A stretch of 26,717 bases of DNA, from contig CAZDKY010000026.1 of NCBI GenBank assembly GCA_964506505.1, forward strand, positions 1 through 26,717, written 5' to 3'. The notes beneath the pieces were generated by a model. It was not told the DNA's origin. It made no database searches and saw nothing but the letters and a program-made list of their open reading frames with translations. The DNA comes from M55B129 sp964506505 (GTDB lineage Bacteria; Bacillota; Dethiobacteria; DTU022). Position 1 is the first letter of the stretch. Each line of letters begins with the position of its first letter. The translations under genes were made by a program, and so were the position numbers. Below are positions 1 through 7,427 of this stretch, piece by piece.

Positions 1-450
1 AGTATCGTCAGGTACCTTTTGGATTCGGAAATCATTACCTGTGAGGTCCAGGTGCAGCAACCGGAGAAAGCGGCGGAGGGCATTCTGGAAATGGCCGACC
101 CTGCCAATCAGTACCACGTTGCTTCTCCCGGTAACGGGGACCTGTGGGTGGTTTACGCTATGCCCGGAGAATTGGTTAAAAAGGGAGAAGAGCTTTTTAA
201 TATCAGTATCATGAAGCAGGAAAAAGCTGTTATCGCACCTGTGGACGGGATAATTAAAAGAGTTCTAAAGTCTGCCAATTATACGGAAGATAAAAAAATG
301 GTTGCCGTGCGGGAAGGCGAACTGATTGTGGAACTCGTGCCGGTTCCCGCTTTTTGTCATTCCTGCAAGGCCCCGATGCCGGACGAAGATTTTACTTTCT
401 GTCCCTACTGCGGTAGCAGCCTGAATGCGGGCGAAAAACCGGGCCATTAA
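1..450 (+). CDS. 3' end of a biotinyl/lipoyl-domain protein with C-terminal zinc ribbon (partial)
   Basis: The reading frame is open to the left edge, so this is only the C-terminal part of a protein; the TTG at 19 is probably not a real start. About 75 residues resemble a biotin carboxyl carrier domain. A PGELVKKGE hairpin precedes the attachment turn ISIMKQEKAV, whose Lys (codon 214-216) sits where biotin is linked in the usual AMKM motif, followed by APVDGIIKRVL. The end of the protein carries a CHSC...CPYC four-cysteine zinc ribbon. Biotinyl domains of this kind close pyruvate or acyl-CoA carboxylase-type enzymes, so an ATP-grasp carboxylase-like body upstream is a reasonable guess, but it lies outside the window. 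The attachment motif is atypical (IMKQ, not AMKM), so whether it is biotinylated is open. No strong terminator follows. Confidence 0.6.
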   Translation, partial: SIVRYLLDSEIITCEVQVQQPEKAAEGILEMADPANQYHVASPGNGDLWVVYAMPGELVKKGEELFNISIMKQEKAVIAPVDGIIKRVLKSANYTEDKKMVAVREGELIVELVPVPAFCHSCKAPMPDEDFTFCPYCGSSLNAGEKPGH

Positions 451-480
451 AACGCAGGAAATTCTTACCACCGGGTATTT

Positions 481-508
481 TTGACTTTTTGAAGGTTTGT
501 AATATAAT
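481..508 (+). promoter_or_regulatory. Sigma-A promoter upstream of the sirtuin gene
   Basis: TTGACT at 481-486 and a perfect TATAAT at 503-508 are separated by 16 bp. Transcription would start near 515, giving a leader of about 145 nt before the sirtuin ATG at 661. The leader contains a 7-bp perfect hairpin (603-609 with 621-627, 11-nt loop) of unknown role. Confidence 0.7.
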
Positions 509-660
509 GAATTTTTTAGCAGGAGTAAACGGCCCTGATCGTGAATAAAGCAAATAATCCCGGTTGCATTGATAGCAATACAAAAACGGGGGAATAAACC
601 AATGCCGGCCATAATTTATCGCCGGCAGCCTGAAAAATCGATCTGAAAGGGGTTGTTGCG

Positions 661-1416
661 ATGGGCCAGGTGGATGAAAAGGTGAAAATGGCGGTCGATC
701 TGCTTGAACAGAGCAATTACACGGTGGCTTTTACCGGTCCGGGCATATTTGCTGAGAGCGATTTTCCCCGGGAAGATCATCCGGAGGAAAGCCTGTGGAA
801 AATGGTTGATCCCGATGAATTTACCATCCACAGGTACAAAGAGGATCCGGAGTCCTTTTATGAGGAGGGAGCTCCTTATTTCAGCATGCTCTACCGTTTG
901 GAACCGAATAATGTCCATCGAGTACTGGCAGAACTGGAAAAAAGGGGTTTACTGAAGGCTGTTATTACTCAGAATATAGACGGACTGCACCGGAAGGCTG
1001 GCTCAAAAAAGGTTTTAAAATTGCACGGTACTATCAGGAGCGCTACCTGCACTCACTGCGAACGAAAGATTAATATAGAGGATATTATAGGCGACAGGGA
1101 TATCGAGGATGTTTCATTTCCACTGCTTTGTCCGGGTTGCGGAAAACCCCTCAAGCCGGACGTGGTGCTTCCCGGTGAACCGCTGCCACCGGCATATTAC
1201 AAGGCCAGGGATGAAGGCAGGCAGGCTGATCTGATGTTTGTCATCGGCCCGGAAACCCGGTTTGAGCAAGATCTTGAGCTTCCCGGCGAATGCAAAAATA
1301 TCGTTGTTATTGCTTCAGAGGCTGCACCTTTTGACAGGGGGGCCAGGGTAGTGATCAACGAAAAGCCGGGCAAGGTGATGAGCCTGCTTTTGAAGGAACT
1401 GGATCGGAGGAAGTAG
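661..1416 (+). CDS. Divergent SIR2-family (sirtuin) protein
   Basis: A 251-residue protein of normal bacterial sirtuin length. Sirtuins remove acyl groups from lysine using NAD+. Recognisable family marks are TQNIDGLH (103-110), the catalytic-His motif LHGT with His122, a four-cysteine zinc module (C130, C133, C157, C160) and KPDVVLPGE (165-173). The NAD-binding loop is abnormal. The family pattern GAGISxxSGIPDFR is GPGIFAESDFPRED (26-39), so the second Gly-Ala context, the Ser and the conserved Phe-Arg are replaced. The later GTS motif is GPETRF (196-201). The fold is therefore a sirtuin, but normal NAD-dependent deacylation is doubtful. The SD AAAGGGG lies 5' of ATG 661. It stands alone behind its own promoter and ends at a bidirectional terminator shared with the facing gene. 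Confidence 0.85.
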   Translation: MGQVDEKVKMAVDLLEQSNYTVAFTGPGIFAESDFPREDHPEESLWKMVDPDEFTIHRYKEDPESFYEEGAPYFSMLYRLEPNNVHRVLAELEKRGLLKAVITQNIDGLHRKAGSKKVLKLHGTIRSATCTHCERKINIEDIIGDRDIEDVSFPLLCPGCGKPLKPDVVLPGEPLPPAYYKARDEGRQADLMFVIGPETRFEQDLELPGECKNIVVIASEAAPFDRGARVVINEKPGKVMSLLLKELDRRK

Positions 1417-1452
1417 CGATCCATACTTCTCTATGGCATTGCTTTGATTTTG

Positions 1453-1496
1453 ATTCCCCGGTGGTAGTACTCATACCACCGGGGAATATTTTTTAT
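1453..1496. terminator. Bidirectional intrinsic terminator between convergent genes
   Basis: A perfect 14-bp stem (1453-1466 with 1474-1487) with a 7-nt loop is followed by a T-run on the plus strand. On the minus strand the tail is AT-rich (AATCAAAATC), so it can serve both the sirtuin gene (plus) and the DUF308 gene (minus). Confidence 0.9.
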
Positions 1497-1527
1497 GTGC
1501 ATGTTCATTACCGGAGGGATGGGGATT

Positions 1528-2052
1528 TTAGAAATCGCGGAAATAAGTGGCGGAGAGAAGGAACATGATCCCGGCAACAAGCAGGTAAATGCCGATCAGA
1601 ACAATGATCACTGAGAAGACCACGACGGCCGAGTAAATCATGACCAGGCCGAAGATCAGGTGGATGATCCCGGAGATCACTGTAGGCCAGACATTTATTT
1701 GCCCCTTCAGCCGGTTGGCGGTGATGAAGCGGTCCGTTGCCATCAGGGCGGCGAAAATGCCGATGATCATCCCGGCGATAGAGATGGTCAGGTCGGGGTT
1801 AAAAAGAAGAACGATCCCGGCAATGAATAGCAGGATCCCAACAATGAGCAGTGGAATCCTGTTGGGCAGGTAAGGCCAACTGTTGAGGACTGTTATCATT
1901 CTGAACAGTCCGTAGAGGACAATTATTGCCCCTACGATAGCGGCCAGGAATTGAGCGATCAGGTTGGGAAAAGCGATAAAAATGATCCCGATGATAATCA
2001 GGGCCAGGCCGAAAAGCATACCGGTCGGTCTTAATCTTTCGTAAATGAACAT
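1528..2052 (-). CDS. DUF308 / HdeD-family membrane protein
   Basis: 174 residues, almost all hydrophobic, with about six transmembrane helices in pairs. Each pair starts with a helix of the type GLALIIIGIIFIAFP and is followed by a short polar turn, the pattern of the DUF308/HdeD family. The E. coli relative is linked to acid resistance, but most members have no proven function. The SD is GGGAGGAAG about 12 nt before the ATG. A minus-strand extended -10 (TGGTATGAT, reverse complement of 2119-2127) probably drives it from near 2112. The gene is transcribed divergently from carbamate kinase and convergently to the sirtuin gene. Confidence 0.8.
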   Translation of the reverse strand: MFIYERLRPTGMLFGLALIIIGIIFIAFPNLIAQFLAAIVGAIIVLYGLFRMITVLNSWPYLPNRIPLLIVGILLFIAGIVLLFNPDLTISIAGMIIGIFAALMATDRFITANRLKGQINVWPTVISGIIHLIFGLVMIYSAVVVFSVIIVLIGIYLLVAGIMFLLSATYFRDF

Positions 2053-2118
2053 TTTGCCAGTTTCTTCCTCCCTTCAGAGTGGTTTTTTCAATTGCTGTGG
2101 CAGGCTGAATGTAATACT

Positions 2119-2127
2119 ATCATACCA
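2119..2127 (-). promoter_or_regulatory. Extended -10 promoter for the DUF308 gene
   Basis: Read on the minus strand this is TGGTATGAT, an extended -10 (TGnTATnAT) about 65 bp upstream of the ATG at 2052. No good -35 is visible, which is normal for extended -10 promoters. Confidence 0.5.
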
Positions 2128-2195
2128 CAGAGCCGGCCTGGTGGCATAAATGATCGCCGGTTTTGCAGGGTATAGCATCGGTAAAATATTAAGTA

Positions 2196-2223
2196 TTGCC
2201 AAAACTTAAAGGATATGTACTAT
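2196..2223 (+). promoter_or_regulatory. Candidate sigma-A promoter for carbamate kinase
   Basis: TTGCCA at 2196-2201 and TACTAT at 2218-2223 are spaced 16 bp. The start would be near 2230, about 70 nt ahead of the ATG at 2300, so the tandem repeat at 2245-2286 would lie in the leader. Confidence 0.45.
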
Positions 2224-2244
2224 TACAAATAGAATAAAACGAGT

Positions 2245-2286
2245 GTGTCTGTAATCATTAAAAAAGTGTCTGTAATTATTAAAAAA
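2245..2286 (+). repeat. Tandem 21-bp duplication in the leader of carbamate kinase
   Basis: Two adjacent 21-bp copies (2245-2265 and 2266-2286) each read GTGTCTGTAAT, then C or T, then ATTAAAAAA, with a single C/T difference. The second copy ends just before the poly-G Shine-Dalgarno (2288-2293). Confidence 0.85.
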
Positions 2287-2299
2287 TGGGGGGAAAAAT

Positions 2300-3241
2300 A
2301 TGGCTCTGGCTAAGATAGTGATAGCACTTGGTGGTAACGCTCTGCAGAGGAAAGGAACTCCGGCTACAGCGGAAGCACAGCTTGCAGTGGTCAAAGAGAC
2401 GGTCGAGTATATAGCCGAGATGAGCTGCCGGGATTATGAGCTGGCAATTGTTCACGGCAATGGCCCCCAGGTTGGCAATATAGTGCTGGCCAGTGAAACA
2501 GCGGCGGATGTCGTCCCGGTGATGCCCTTCGATGTTTGCGGGGCGATGAGCCAGGGTTATATAGGCTATCATATCCAGCAGGCCCTGCGCTATAAGCTGA
2601 AAAATCGATGCCGGGCTATCCCGGTGGTGACCATCATTACCCAGGTTATCGTTGATGAGAATGACCCTGCCTTCCAAAATCCTTCCAAGCCCATTGGCCC
2701 TTTTTATTCGGAAGAGGAAGCCCGGAAAATCAACCGGGAGAAAGGCTATTCAGTTAAGGAAGATGCCGGAAGAGGCTGGAGAAGGGTTGTTGCTTCGCCG
2801 ATGCCGAAAAAAATCGTCGAATTTTCCTGTCTTAAAAAGCTTTGGGATACCACAATCGTTGTCACTGCCGGTGGAGGAGGGATACCGGTTATTGAAAATG
2901 AAGACGGTTCCCTTAAAGGTGTAGCCGCTGTGATCGATAAAGACCTGGCTTCGGCCAGGCTAGCCCTGGATATCGAGGCCGATATCCTGATGATCTTAAC
3001 CGAGGTTGAACAGGTAGCCCTCAACTTTAACAAACCAAATCAGAAATATCTTGACCGGATGAGCGTGGAAGAAGCGGAAAAATATCTGGCTGAAGGCCAC
3101 TTTGCTCCCGGCAGTATGCTGCCCAAGATCCAGGCTGCGATCATGTTTGTCAAAGATAACCCCGGGAAAAAAACGATTATTACTTCACTTTTTAAGTCGC
3201 TGGAAGCTCTCGACGGCAAAACGGGAACTGTAATCGAGTAA
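2300..3241 (+). CDS. arcC: Carbamate kinase
   Basis: 313 residues, the usual length for this amino-acid-kinase family enzyme, which interconverts carbamoyl phosphate plus ADP with ATP plus ammonia and CO2. Visible family motifs in order are ALGGNALQ (9-16), HGNGPQVG near 52, VTAGGGGIPV near 193-202, the lysine-containing DKDLASARLA segment and GSMLPKIQAA near the C-terminus. The SD is a run of six G six nucleotides before the ATG. No arginine deiminase or ornithine transcarbamoylase gene lies beside it, so it is not in a standard arc operon here. It may serve purine, allantoin, agmatine or arginine breakdown encoded elsewhere. Confidence 0.95.
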   Translation: MALAKIVIALGGNALQRKGTPATAEAQLAVVKETVEYIAEMSCRDYELAIVHGNGPQVGNIVLASETAADVVPVMPFDVCGAMSQGYIGYHIQQALRYKLKNRCRAIPVVTIITQVIVDENDPAFQNPSKPIGPFYSEEEARKINREKGYSVKEDAGRGWRRVVASPMPKKIVEFSCLKKLWDTTIVVTAGGGGIPVIENEDGSLKGVAAVIDKDLASARLALDIEADILMILTEVEQVALNFNKPNQKYLDRMSVEEAEKYLAEGHFAPGSMLPKIQAAIMFVKDNPGKKTIITSLFKSLEALDGKTGTVIE

Positions 3242-3260
3242 TGTTGTTCCAATTGTAGTT

Positions 3261-3300
3261 GACCGGATCCGTGAAATCGAGTCCGGTCCGTTTGTTGATT
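3261..3300. terminator. Weak stem-loop between convergent genes
   Basis: GACCGGA (3261-3267) pairs with TCCGGTC (3282-3288) around a 14-nt loop, followed by a loosely T-rich stretch. It lies between carbamate kinase and the facing nuclease gene. The large loop and broken T-run make it a marginal terminator. Confidence 0.4.
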
Positions 3301-3327
3301 GTTCCATGATCCTTGAATTTTGCTTGA

Positions 3328-3897
3328 TTATTCGGGGCGAGTATTATTGTTGCCGCCGGAAAGATTCCACAGGCCCCTGTTGGCTTTTCTTGCTTCAGTG
3401 GTGAATCGGCTGAAGTATTCAACATACCTGGTGTTGGGGGGGAAGGTTACCTGGGAAGCATACCCCTCCAGGAGTAGATGAGCATTAAACATCTTGGCCC
3501 TGATTTCACTGTCATTTATTTCTTCCGGAATGGCCAGCCAGAGATATGCAAGCAAACGGTCGTATTGGTCGCGTTCTTCCACATCAAACTCCAGCCAGAT
3601 ATTATTCCCGTCAATTTGCCGGCGGGTAAATTTTGCTGCCTCGGTACCGTACGGTTCCAGGCCGCCGGCTGATTCGCTGATCTCGGGAGCATCGACGCCG
3701 ATGAAGCGAACTTTTTCTTCCCTGCCGTTGGCAAACCGGGCATATGCTGTATCACCGTCGACGACGCGGGTTATTCTTACCTGGACCAGGTCAATATTGG
3801 CCGGGGAATTATTTTCTGCAATGATGCAACTTCCGACAACCAGGAAGATCAGCAGTAAAAACGGGATGGTGCGAAACATTTTTTGCATGGGAATCAC
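3328..3897 (-). CDS. Thermonuclease-like (SNase domain) lipoprotein
   Basis: 189 residues. The N-terminus is a hydrophobic signal segment ending LVVGSC (Cys24), a near-lipobox, so the product is probably a lipid-anchored or secreted protein. The rest is one staphylococcal-nuclease (SNc) domain. VVDGDT (45-50) supplies metal ligands. VRFIGVDAPE holds Arg64, Asp69 and Glu72, matching Arg35, Asp40 and Glu43 of S. aureus nuclease. RDQYDRLLAYLW holds Arg114, matching Arg87. All catalytic positions are therefore present, and it should cut DNA/RNA in a Ca-dependent way outside the membrane. The start is either GTG 3897 or the in-frame ATG at 3888; neither has a clear SD. Confidence 0.88.
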   Translation of the reverse strand: MIPMQKMFRTIPFLLLIFLVVGSCIIAENNSPANIDLVQVRITRVVDGDTAYARFANGREEKVRFIGVDAPEISESAGGLEPYGTEAAKFTRRQIDGNNIWLEFDVEERDQYDRLLAYLWLAIPEEINDSEIRAKMFNAHLLLEGYASQVTFPPNTRYVEYFSRFTTEARKANRGLWNLSGGNNNTRPE

Positions 3898-4060
3898 TAC
3901 TTGTAGTTTTTATTTGATCAAAAACTTTGCTGCAACTTGCTGCCCGGGGCCTGTTTTTCCTTTAAGGAGCTCTTCCAATTATACAGACCCTGGCAGGTGA
4001 GGTGTAGCTGGAGATCTTTTATGATCATAAAGCAATAGAGGGACAAAAGCAAACTGGGCA

Positions 4061-4089
4061 TGGCAATAGCACTCTCAGTCAGTTATAAT
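4061..4089 (+). promoter_or_regulatory. Candidate promoter for mnmA
   Basis: A perfect TATAAT at 4084-4089 lies about 30 bp upstream of the gene. The hexamer 17 bp upstream (TGGCAA, 4061-4066) matches the -35 poorly, so only the -10 is persuasive. Confidence 0.5.
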
Positions 4090-4119
4090 ATGGCAACAAA
4101 ATAATTTGTCAGGCCGGGG

Positions 4120-5256
4120 ATGTGGTTTTCAGTGTGCGTGACCGCTGATGAAAAATTGATAAAAAATGAAAGAGTGCTGGTGGCCATGAGCGGTGGGGTC
4201 GACAGTTCGGTGGCGGCGCTGCTCCTCAAAGAAGCGGGTTTTACCGTGGAAGGAGTAACTATACGCCTGTGGGTTGATCCCCAATCGCAGGAGACTGCAC
4301 AGCGAACTGAACAGGGGTTGTCAGAACGGGACAATATTGCTGCAGCAGCAGCTGCTGCCAGAAAACTGGGTATTGTCCACCATATTGTTGACGGGCAGGA
4401 TGAATTTTATAAGCAGGTGGTCTGCAGGTTCACGGTAGATTACCTGGAGGGAAGAACTCCCAATCCCTGTGTTGAATGTAATCGGACTGTCAAGTTTGCT
4501 CTTCTCCTGGAAATGGCGGAGAAAATGGGTATCAGTTATGTGGGCACCGGTCACTATGCACGGGTGAAAAAAGAACCGGAAGGGAACGGTCGCCTGCTTT
4601 TAAGAGGAATTGATCGGCAAAAAGATCAGAGCTACATGCTCTATGCTCTGGGACAGGCTGAACTGCGCTCTATTCTCTTTCCCCTTGGGCATAAGACCAA
4701 AGAAGATGTGCGGCAAATTGCCGCAGCAGCAGGTATAGAAGAGACGGTCGGTGCAGAGAGCCAGGAAATATGTTTTCTCCCCGACCACGATTACCGTTCT
4801 TTTCTGGAGTGCCACTGTCCGCAGGCAAAAAAAGAGGGCGATATTGTCAATACAGCCGGGGAGATAATTGGCAGTCACCGGGGAATTGCTTTTTATACAG
4901 TGGGGCAGCGGAAAGGACTGGGTTTAACCACAGCCGAACCTTTTTATGTTGTGCGGATTGAGGCAGCCGCCAACCGGCTTGTTGCCGGACCCCTGGAGGA
5001 GCTTTTTAGCAGCGGGCTGCTGGTTGAAAAACCGCACTATATATCCGGTCATTTTCCCCGGGAAGCGCTAACGATAGAAGTAAAAGTTCGCTATCGTACT
5101 CCTGCGGTAGAAGCAGTTCTCTACCCCCCGAGGGACGGTCGGGCCAGGGTTGAATTCAAAGTAAAACAAAAAGCGGTTACTCCCGGTCAGTCTGCGGTTT
5201 TTTATCGTGGTGAAGAAGTTGTCGGCGGCGGTGTGATTGCAGCGGCTATCCCCTAA
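4120..5256 (+). CDS. mnmA: tRNA-specific 2-thiouridylase MnmA
   Basis: About 360-378 residues. The enzyme activates U34 of tRNA Lys, Glu and Gln with ATP and transfers sulfur from a cysteine-desulfurase relay to make 2-thiouridine. The ATP-binding P-loop SGGVDSS (24-30), the NPCVECN motif with catalytic Cys117 and the second catalytic Cys218 in SQEICFLPDHDYR are all present, and the C-terminal barrel (GPLEELFS, VKVRYR) is complete. The start is uncertain: ATG 4120 has only a weak AGG 6 nt upstream, while GTG 4132 or TTG 4156 would give an N-terminus nearer the family norm. No desulfurase gene (iscS/nifS) lies next to it. Confidence 0.95.
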   Translation: MWFSVCVTADEKLIKNERVLVAMSGGVDSSVAALLLKEAGFTVEGVTIRLWVDPQSQETAQRTEQGLSERDNIAAAAAAARKLGIVHHIVDGQDEFYKQVVCRFTVDYLEGRTPNPCVECNRTVKFALLLEMAEKMGISYVGTGHYARVKKEPEGNGRLLLRGIDRQKDQSYMLYALGQAELRSILFPLGHKTKEDVRQIAAAAGIEETVGAESQEICFLPDHDYRSFLECHCPQAKKEGDIVNTAGEIIGSHRGIAFYTVGQRKGLGLTTAEPFYVVRIEAAANRLVAGPLEELFSSGLLVEKPHYISGHFPREALTIEVKVRYRTPAVEAVLYPPRDGRARVEFKVKQKAVTPGQSAVFYRGEEVVGGGVIAAAIP

Positions 5257-5280
5257 ATAAATTAATTTTCTCATATTTTA

Positions 5281-5309
5281 TTGACAGGAGGTATTTGCTG
5301 GCCTATAAT
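5281..5309 (+). promoter_or_regulatory. Perfect consensus sigma-A promoter for the TetR/radical SAM operon
   Basis: TTGACA (5281-5286), exactly 17 bp, then TATAAT (5304-5309): an exact match to consensus. Such a strong promoter suggests it is normally held off by a repressor. The start would be near 5316. Confidence 0.88.
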
Positions 5310-5329
5310 TTAAATAAACAGTTAGTTAA
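5310..5329. promoter_or_regulatory. Candidate TetR operator overlapping the start site
   Basis: TTAAATAAACAGTTAGTTAA is a 20-bp imperfect palindrome (7 of 10 base pairs symmetrical). It abuts the -10 and covers the predicted start site, where a dimeric TetR-family repressor would block transcription. Autoregulation is inferred, and AT-rich DNA gives such symmetry by chance more easily. Confidence 0.45.
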
Positions 5330-5361
5330 AAATCAAATTTATATCGAAGGTAGGGTCAACA

Positions 5362-5994
5362 ATGGATTATAAAGAATCAGGCAACGAGAATCAGAATGCA
5401 AAAGAACGTATCCTGACCGCTGCGGAAAAGGTTTTTGCAGAAAAGGGTTTTGACGGCGCCAGGGTGGATGATATTTCAAACAGGGCGGGAGTGAACAAGG
5501 CTCTTCTTTATTATTATTTTTCCGGTAAACAGGATCTCTTTGAAGAGCTGATCAAGGTCCACATAGAAGACATTATTAAATCAAGATACGGAATGCTGCT
5601 GGAAAAGCCTTTATTAAATGATAAGGCACTGAGTATATCTGAAACTTTTGATATGTTCAAGGATAAAAAAGAAATTTTACGGATGACTTTGATGGAAATG
5701 ATGAAAAGCGGGTCCAATGATCATTTTCTCTTTAAGCTATTTGATTACATGTTTAATGATATAAAAGGAATTTGGGATCAAATTGACTATAAGCCGGTGG
5801 ATGAAAAAAAGATGTGGCTTTCCGTTTTCTTTTTTGTCATGCTGCCGCTCTCGGCATACGCTATCTTTGAAGATAAGATGGTCGACTTTTACGACCTGGA
5901 CAAAGATGAAACGGAGGAATATTTTAATGGCATGATGGAGAATGTCTACCGAACCCTGTTTGACAATGTCGGTACCCGGAGTTCTGCTGAATAA
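5362..5994 (+). CDS. TetR/AcrR-family transcriptional regulator
   Basis: 210 residues. The N-terminal 60 residues form a clear TetR helix-turn-helix: KERILTAAEKVFAEKGFDGA, then VDDISNRAGVNKALLYYYF, then the SGKQDLFEEL linker helix. The remainder is an all-helical ligand/dimerisation domain with no family-specific signature that I recognise. The SD AAGGTAGGG precedes ATG 5362. The gene sits 50 bp upstream of a radical SAM gene on the same strand, behind a perfect promoter with a possible operator, so it most likely represses itself and that gene. The ligand is unknown. Confidence 0.92.
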   Translation: MDYKESGNENQNAKERILTAAEKVFAEKGFDGARVDDISNRAGVNKALLYYYFSGKQDLFEELIKVHIEDIIKSRYGMLLEKPLLNDKALSISETFDMFKDKKEILRMTLMEMMKSGSNDHFLFKLFDYMFNDIKGIWDQIDYKPVDEKKMWLSVFFFVMLPLSAYAIFEDKMVDFYDLDKDETEEYFNGMMENVYRTLFDNVGTRSSAE

Positions 5995-6044
5995 AACAAG
6001 TTAAGCTGGAAAAATAAATCAGAAGGGAGAAGGAGGTTGCAATA

Positions 6045-7427
6045 ATGGCTTTTGAGACGGTAAGAAAAGTGGCGACGGATGTGGCCCTTGATCAAGCCGT
6101 TCAATATGTGACCAAAGATCCAGAGCGTAATTTGTTTACTTTGATCGATTTTGCCGAGAGATTGGCAACCCGTCCGGAACAAAAGGAAAGTATAGCCAGA
6201 CTGAGGAAGCATTTCAAAAATCATCAGAACGTTCTTGAACAGGCCAAGCGTTTATCCAAAAATCCGAAGATGTTGTCCAAGTTCATGATTAACTGGGTTG
6301 GCAACAATATCCTGGTAGGTAAGGATGTGAGGGAGAATCTGGCCCGCGAATTGGGGGTATCGGTCCCCAACCTGATTTTGATCGATCCCACTTCTGCATG
6401 TAATCTGCACTGTGAAGGTTGCTGGGCGGGAGAATATAAAAAAGCTGATACGATGGAACCGGAGCTTTTGAATCGCATTTTCAATGAAGCTAAGGAACTT
6501 GGTATTTACTGGATTGTCTTGTCCGGTGGCGAACCGTTCATGTACAAACCCCTCCTTGATGTTGTGGCCGAGCATCCTGATATGGGTTTCATGTGCTATA
6601 CCAACGGCACACTGATTGACGAGAAAACGGCCGATCGCCTGGCGGAACTGGCCAATTTTTCACCGGCCTTCAGCCTCGAGGGATGGCAAGAGCAAACCGA
6701 TGCCCGACGGGGAAAAGGAGTTTTTGACAAAGTAATGCGGTCGATGGATTTGCTGCGCGAAAGGGGAGTTTTTTTCGGAACCTCCCTGACAGCAACCCGC
6801 TATAATATTGAAACTCTCTTTAGCGACGAGTTTATTGACTTCCTGGTGGATAAGGGAGTAGTTTACTGCTGGAGCTTCCACTACATCCCCATCGGTCGCA
6901 ATCCAAATGTTGATTTGATGATTACACCTGAACAGAGGGCCTGGATGGCGGAAAGAGTGCCTCAGCTGAGGACGGAAAAGCCGATTCTTCTGGCTGATTT
7001 CTGGAACGATGGTGAAGCAACCAGTGGCTGTATAGCTGGCGGAAGGATCTATTTCCATATTAATTCTGCATGTGAAGTAGAACCCTGTGCCTTTGCTCAT
7101 TTTGCCGCGGATAATATTCGCCACAAGAGTTTGAAAGAAGTTCTGCAAAATCCGCTTTTTAAAGCTTATCAGAAGCGTCAGCCCTTCTGTAAAAACCACC
7201 TGGCGCCGTGTCCGATCATTGATCATCCCCAGGCGCTGCGTGACATTGTGGCGGAAAGCGGGGCTCACCCAACCCACAAGGGTGCAGAAACTATCCTTAC
7301 GGGTAGGGTAGCTGCTCACCTTGATGATCTATCAGCCAGGTGGGGTATAGAAGCGGACAAGGTAAAAGCACGGCGAGAAGAAAAGAAAAAGATGGAGAAA
7401 AAAGAATACGTCCAGGCTCAGCAGTAG
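6045..7427 (+). CDS. Radical SAM protein with SPASM-like C-terminal cysteines
   Basis: 460 residues. A roughly 110-residue helical N-terminal extension precedes the radical SAM core. The core has CNLHCEGC (C119, C123, C126) to bind the SAM-cleaving [4Fe-4S] cluster, and SGGEP (160-164) for SAM binding. After the barrel come several cysteines (SGCIAGG, ACEVEPCAF, PFCKNHLAPCP) that look like a SPASM/twitch-type site for extra Fe-S clusters, then a charged lysine/glutamate-rich tail. The SD AGGAGG is 8 nt before the ATG. It is co-transcribed with the TetR gene and followed by a terminator. SPASM proteins often modify peptides, but no precursor peptide is visible beside it and the substrate is unknown. 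The family seems to be an uncharacterised one. Confidence 0.85.
   Translation: MAFETVRKVATDVALDQAVQYVTKDPERNLFTLIDFAERLATRPEQKESIARLRKHFKNHQNVLEQAKRLSKNPKMLSKFMINWVGNNILVGKDVRENLARELGVSVPNLILIDPTSACNLHCEGCWAGEYKKADTMEPELLNRIFNEAKELGIYWIVLSGGEPFMYKPLLDVVAEHPDMGFMCYTNGTLIDEKTADRLAELANFSPAFSLEGWQEQTDARRGKGVFDKVMRSMDLLRERGVFFGTSLTATRYNIETLFSDEFIDFLVDKGVVYCWSFHYIPIGRNPNVDLMITPEQRAWMAERVPQLRTEKPILLADFWNDGEATSGCIAGGRIYFHINSACEVEPCAFAHFAADNIRHKSLKEVLQNPLFKAYQKRQPFCKNHLAPCPIIDHPQALRDIVAESGAHPTHKGAETILTGRVAAHLDDLSARWGIEADKVKARREEKKKMEKKEYVQAQQ

Noticed and set aside
541..597. An 18-codon ORF (GTG start) in the leader of the sirtuin gene
   Set aside because: The SD-like AGGAG is 15 nt from the GTG, too far, and the peptide has no recognisable feature.
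5269..5277. TCTCATATT, resembling half of the 13-bp palindrome found at 24577-24676
   Set aside because: Only one half matches (9 bases), it is AT-rich, and no sigma-54 promoter is near.
6660..7319. A 219-codon minus-strand ORF opposite the radical SAM gene
   Set aside because: It is a mirror of the strongly motif-supported radical SAM gene and has no recognisable domain or SD.
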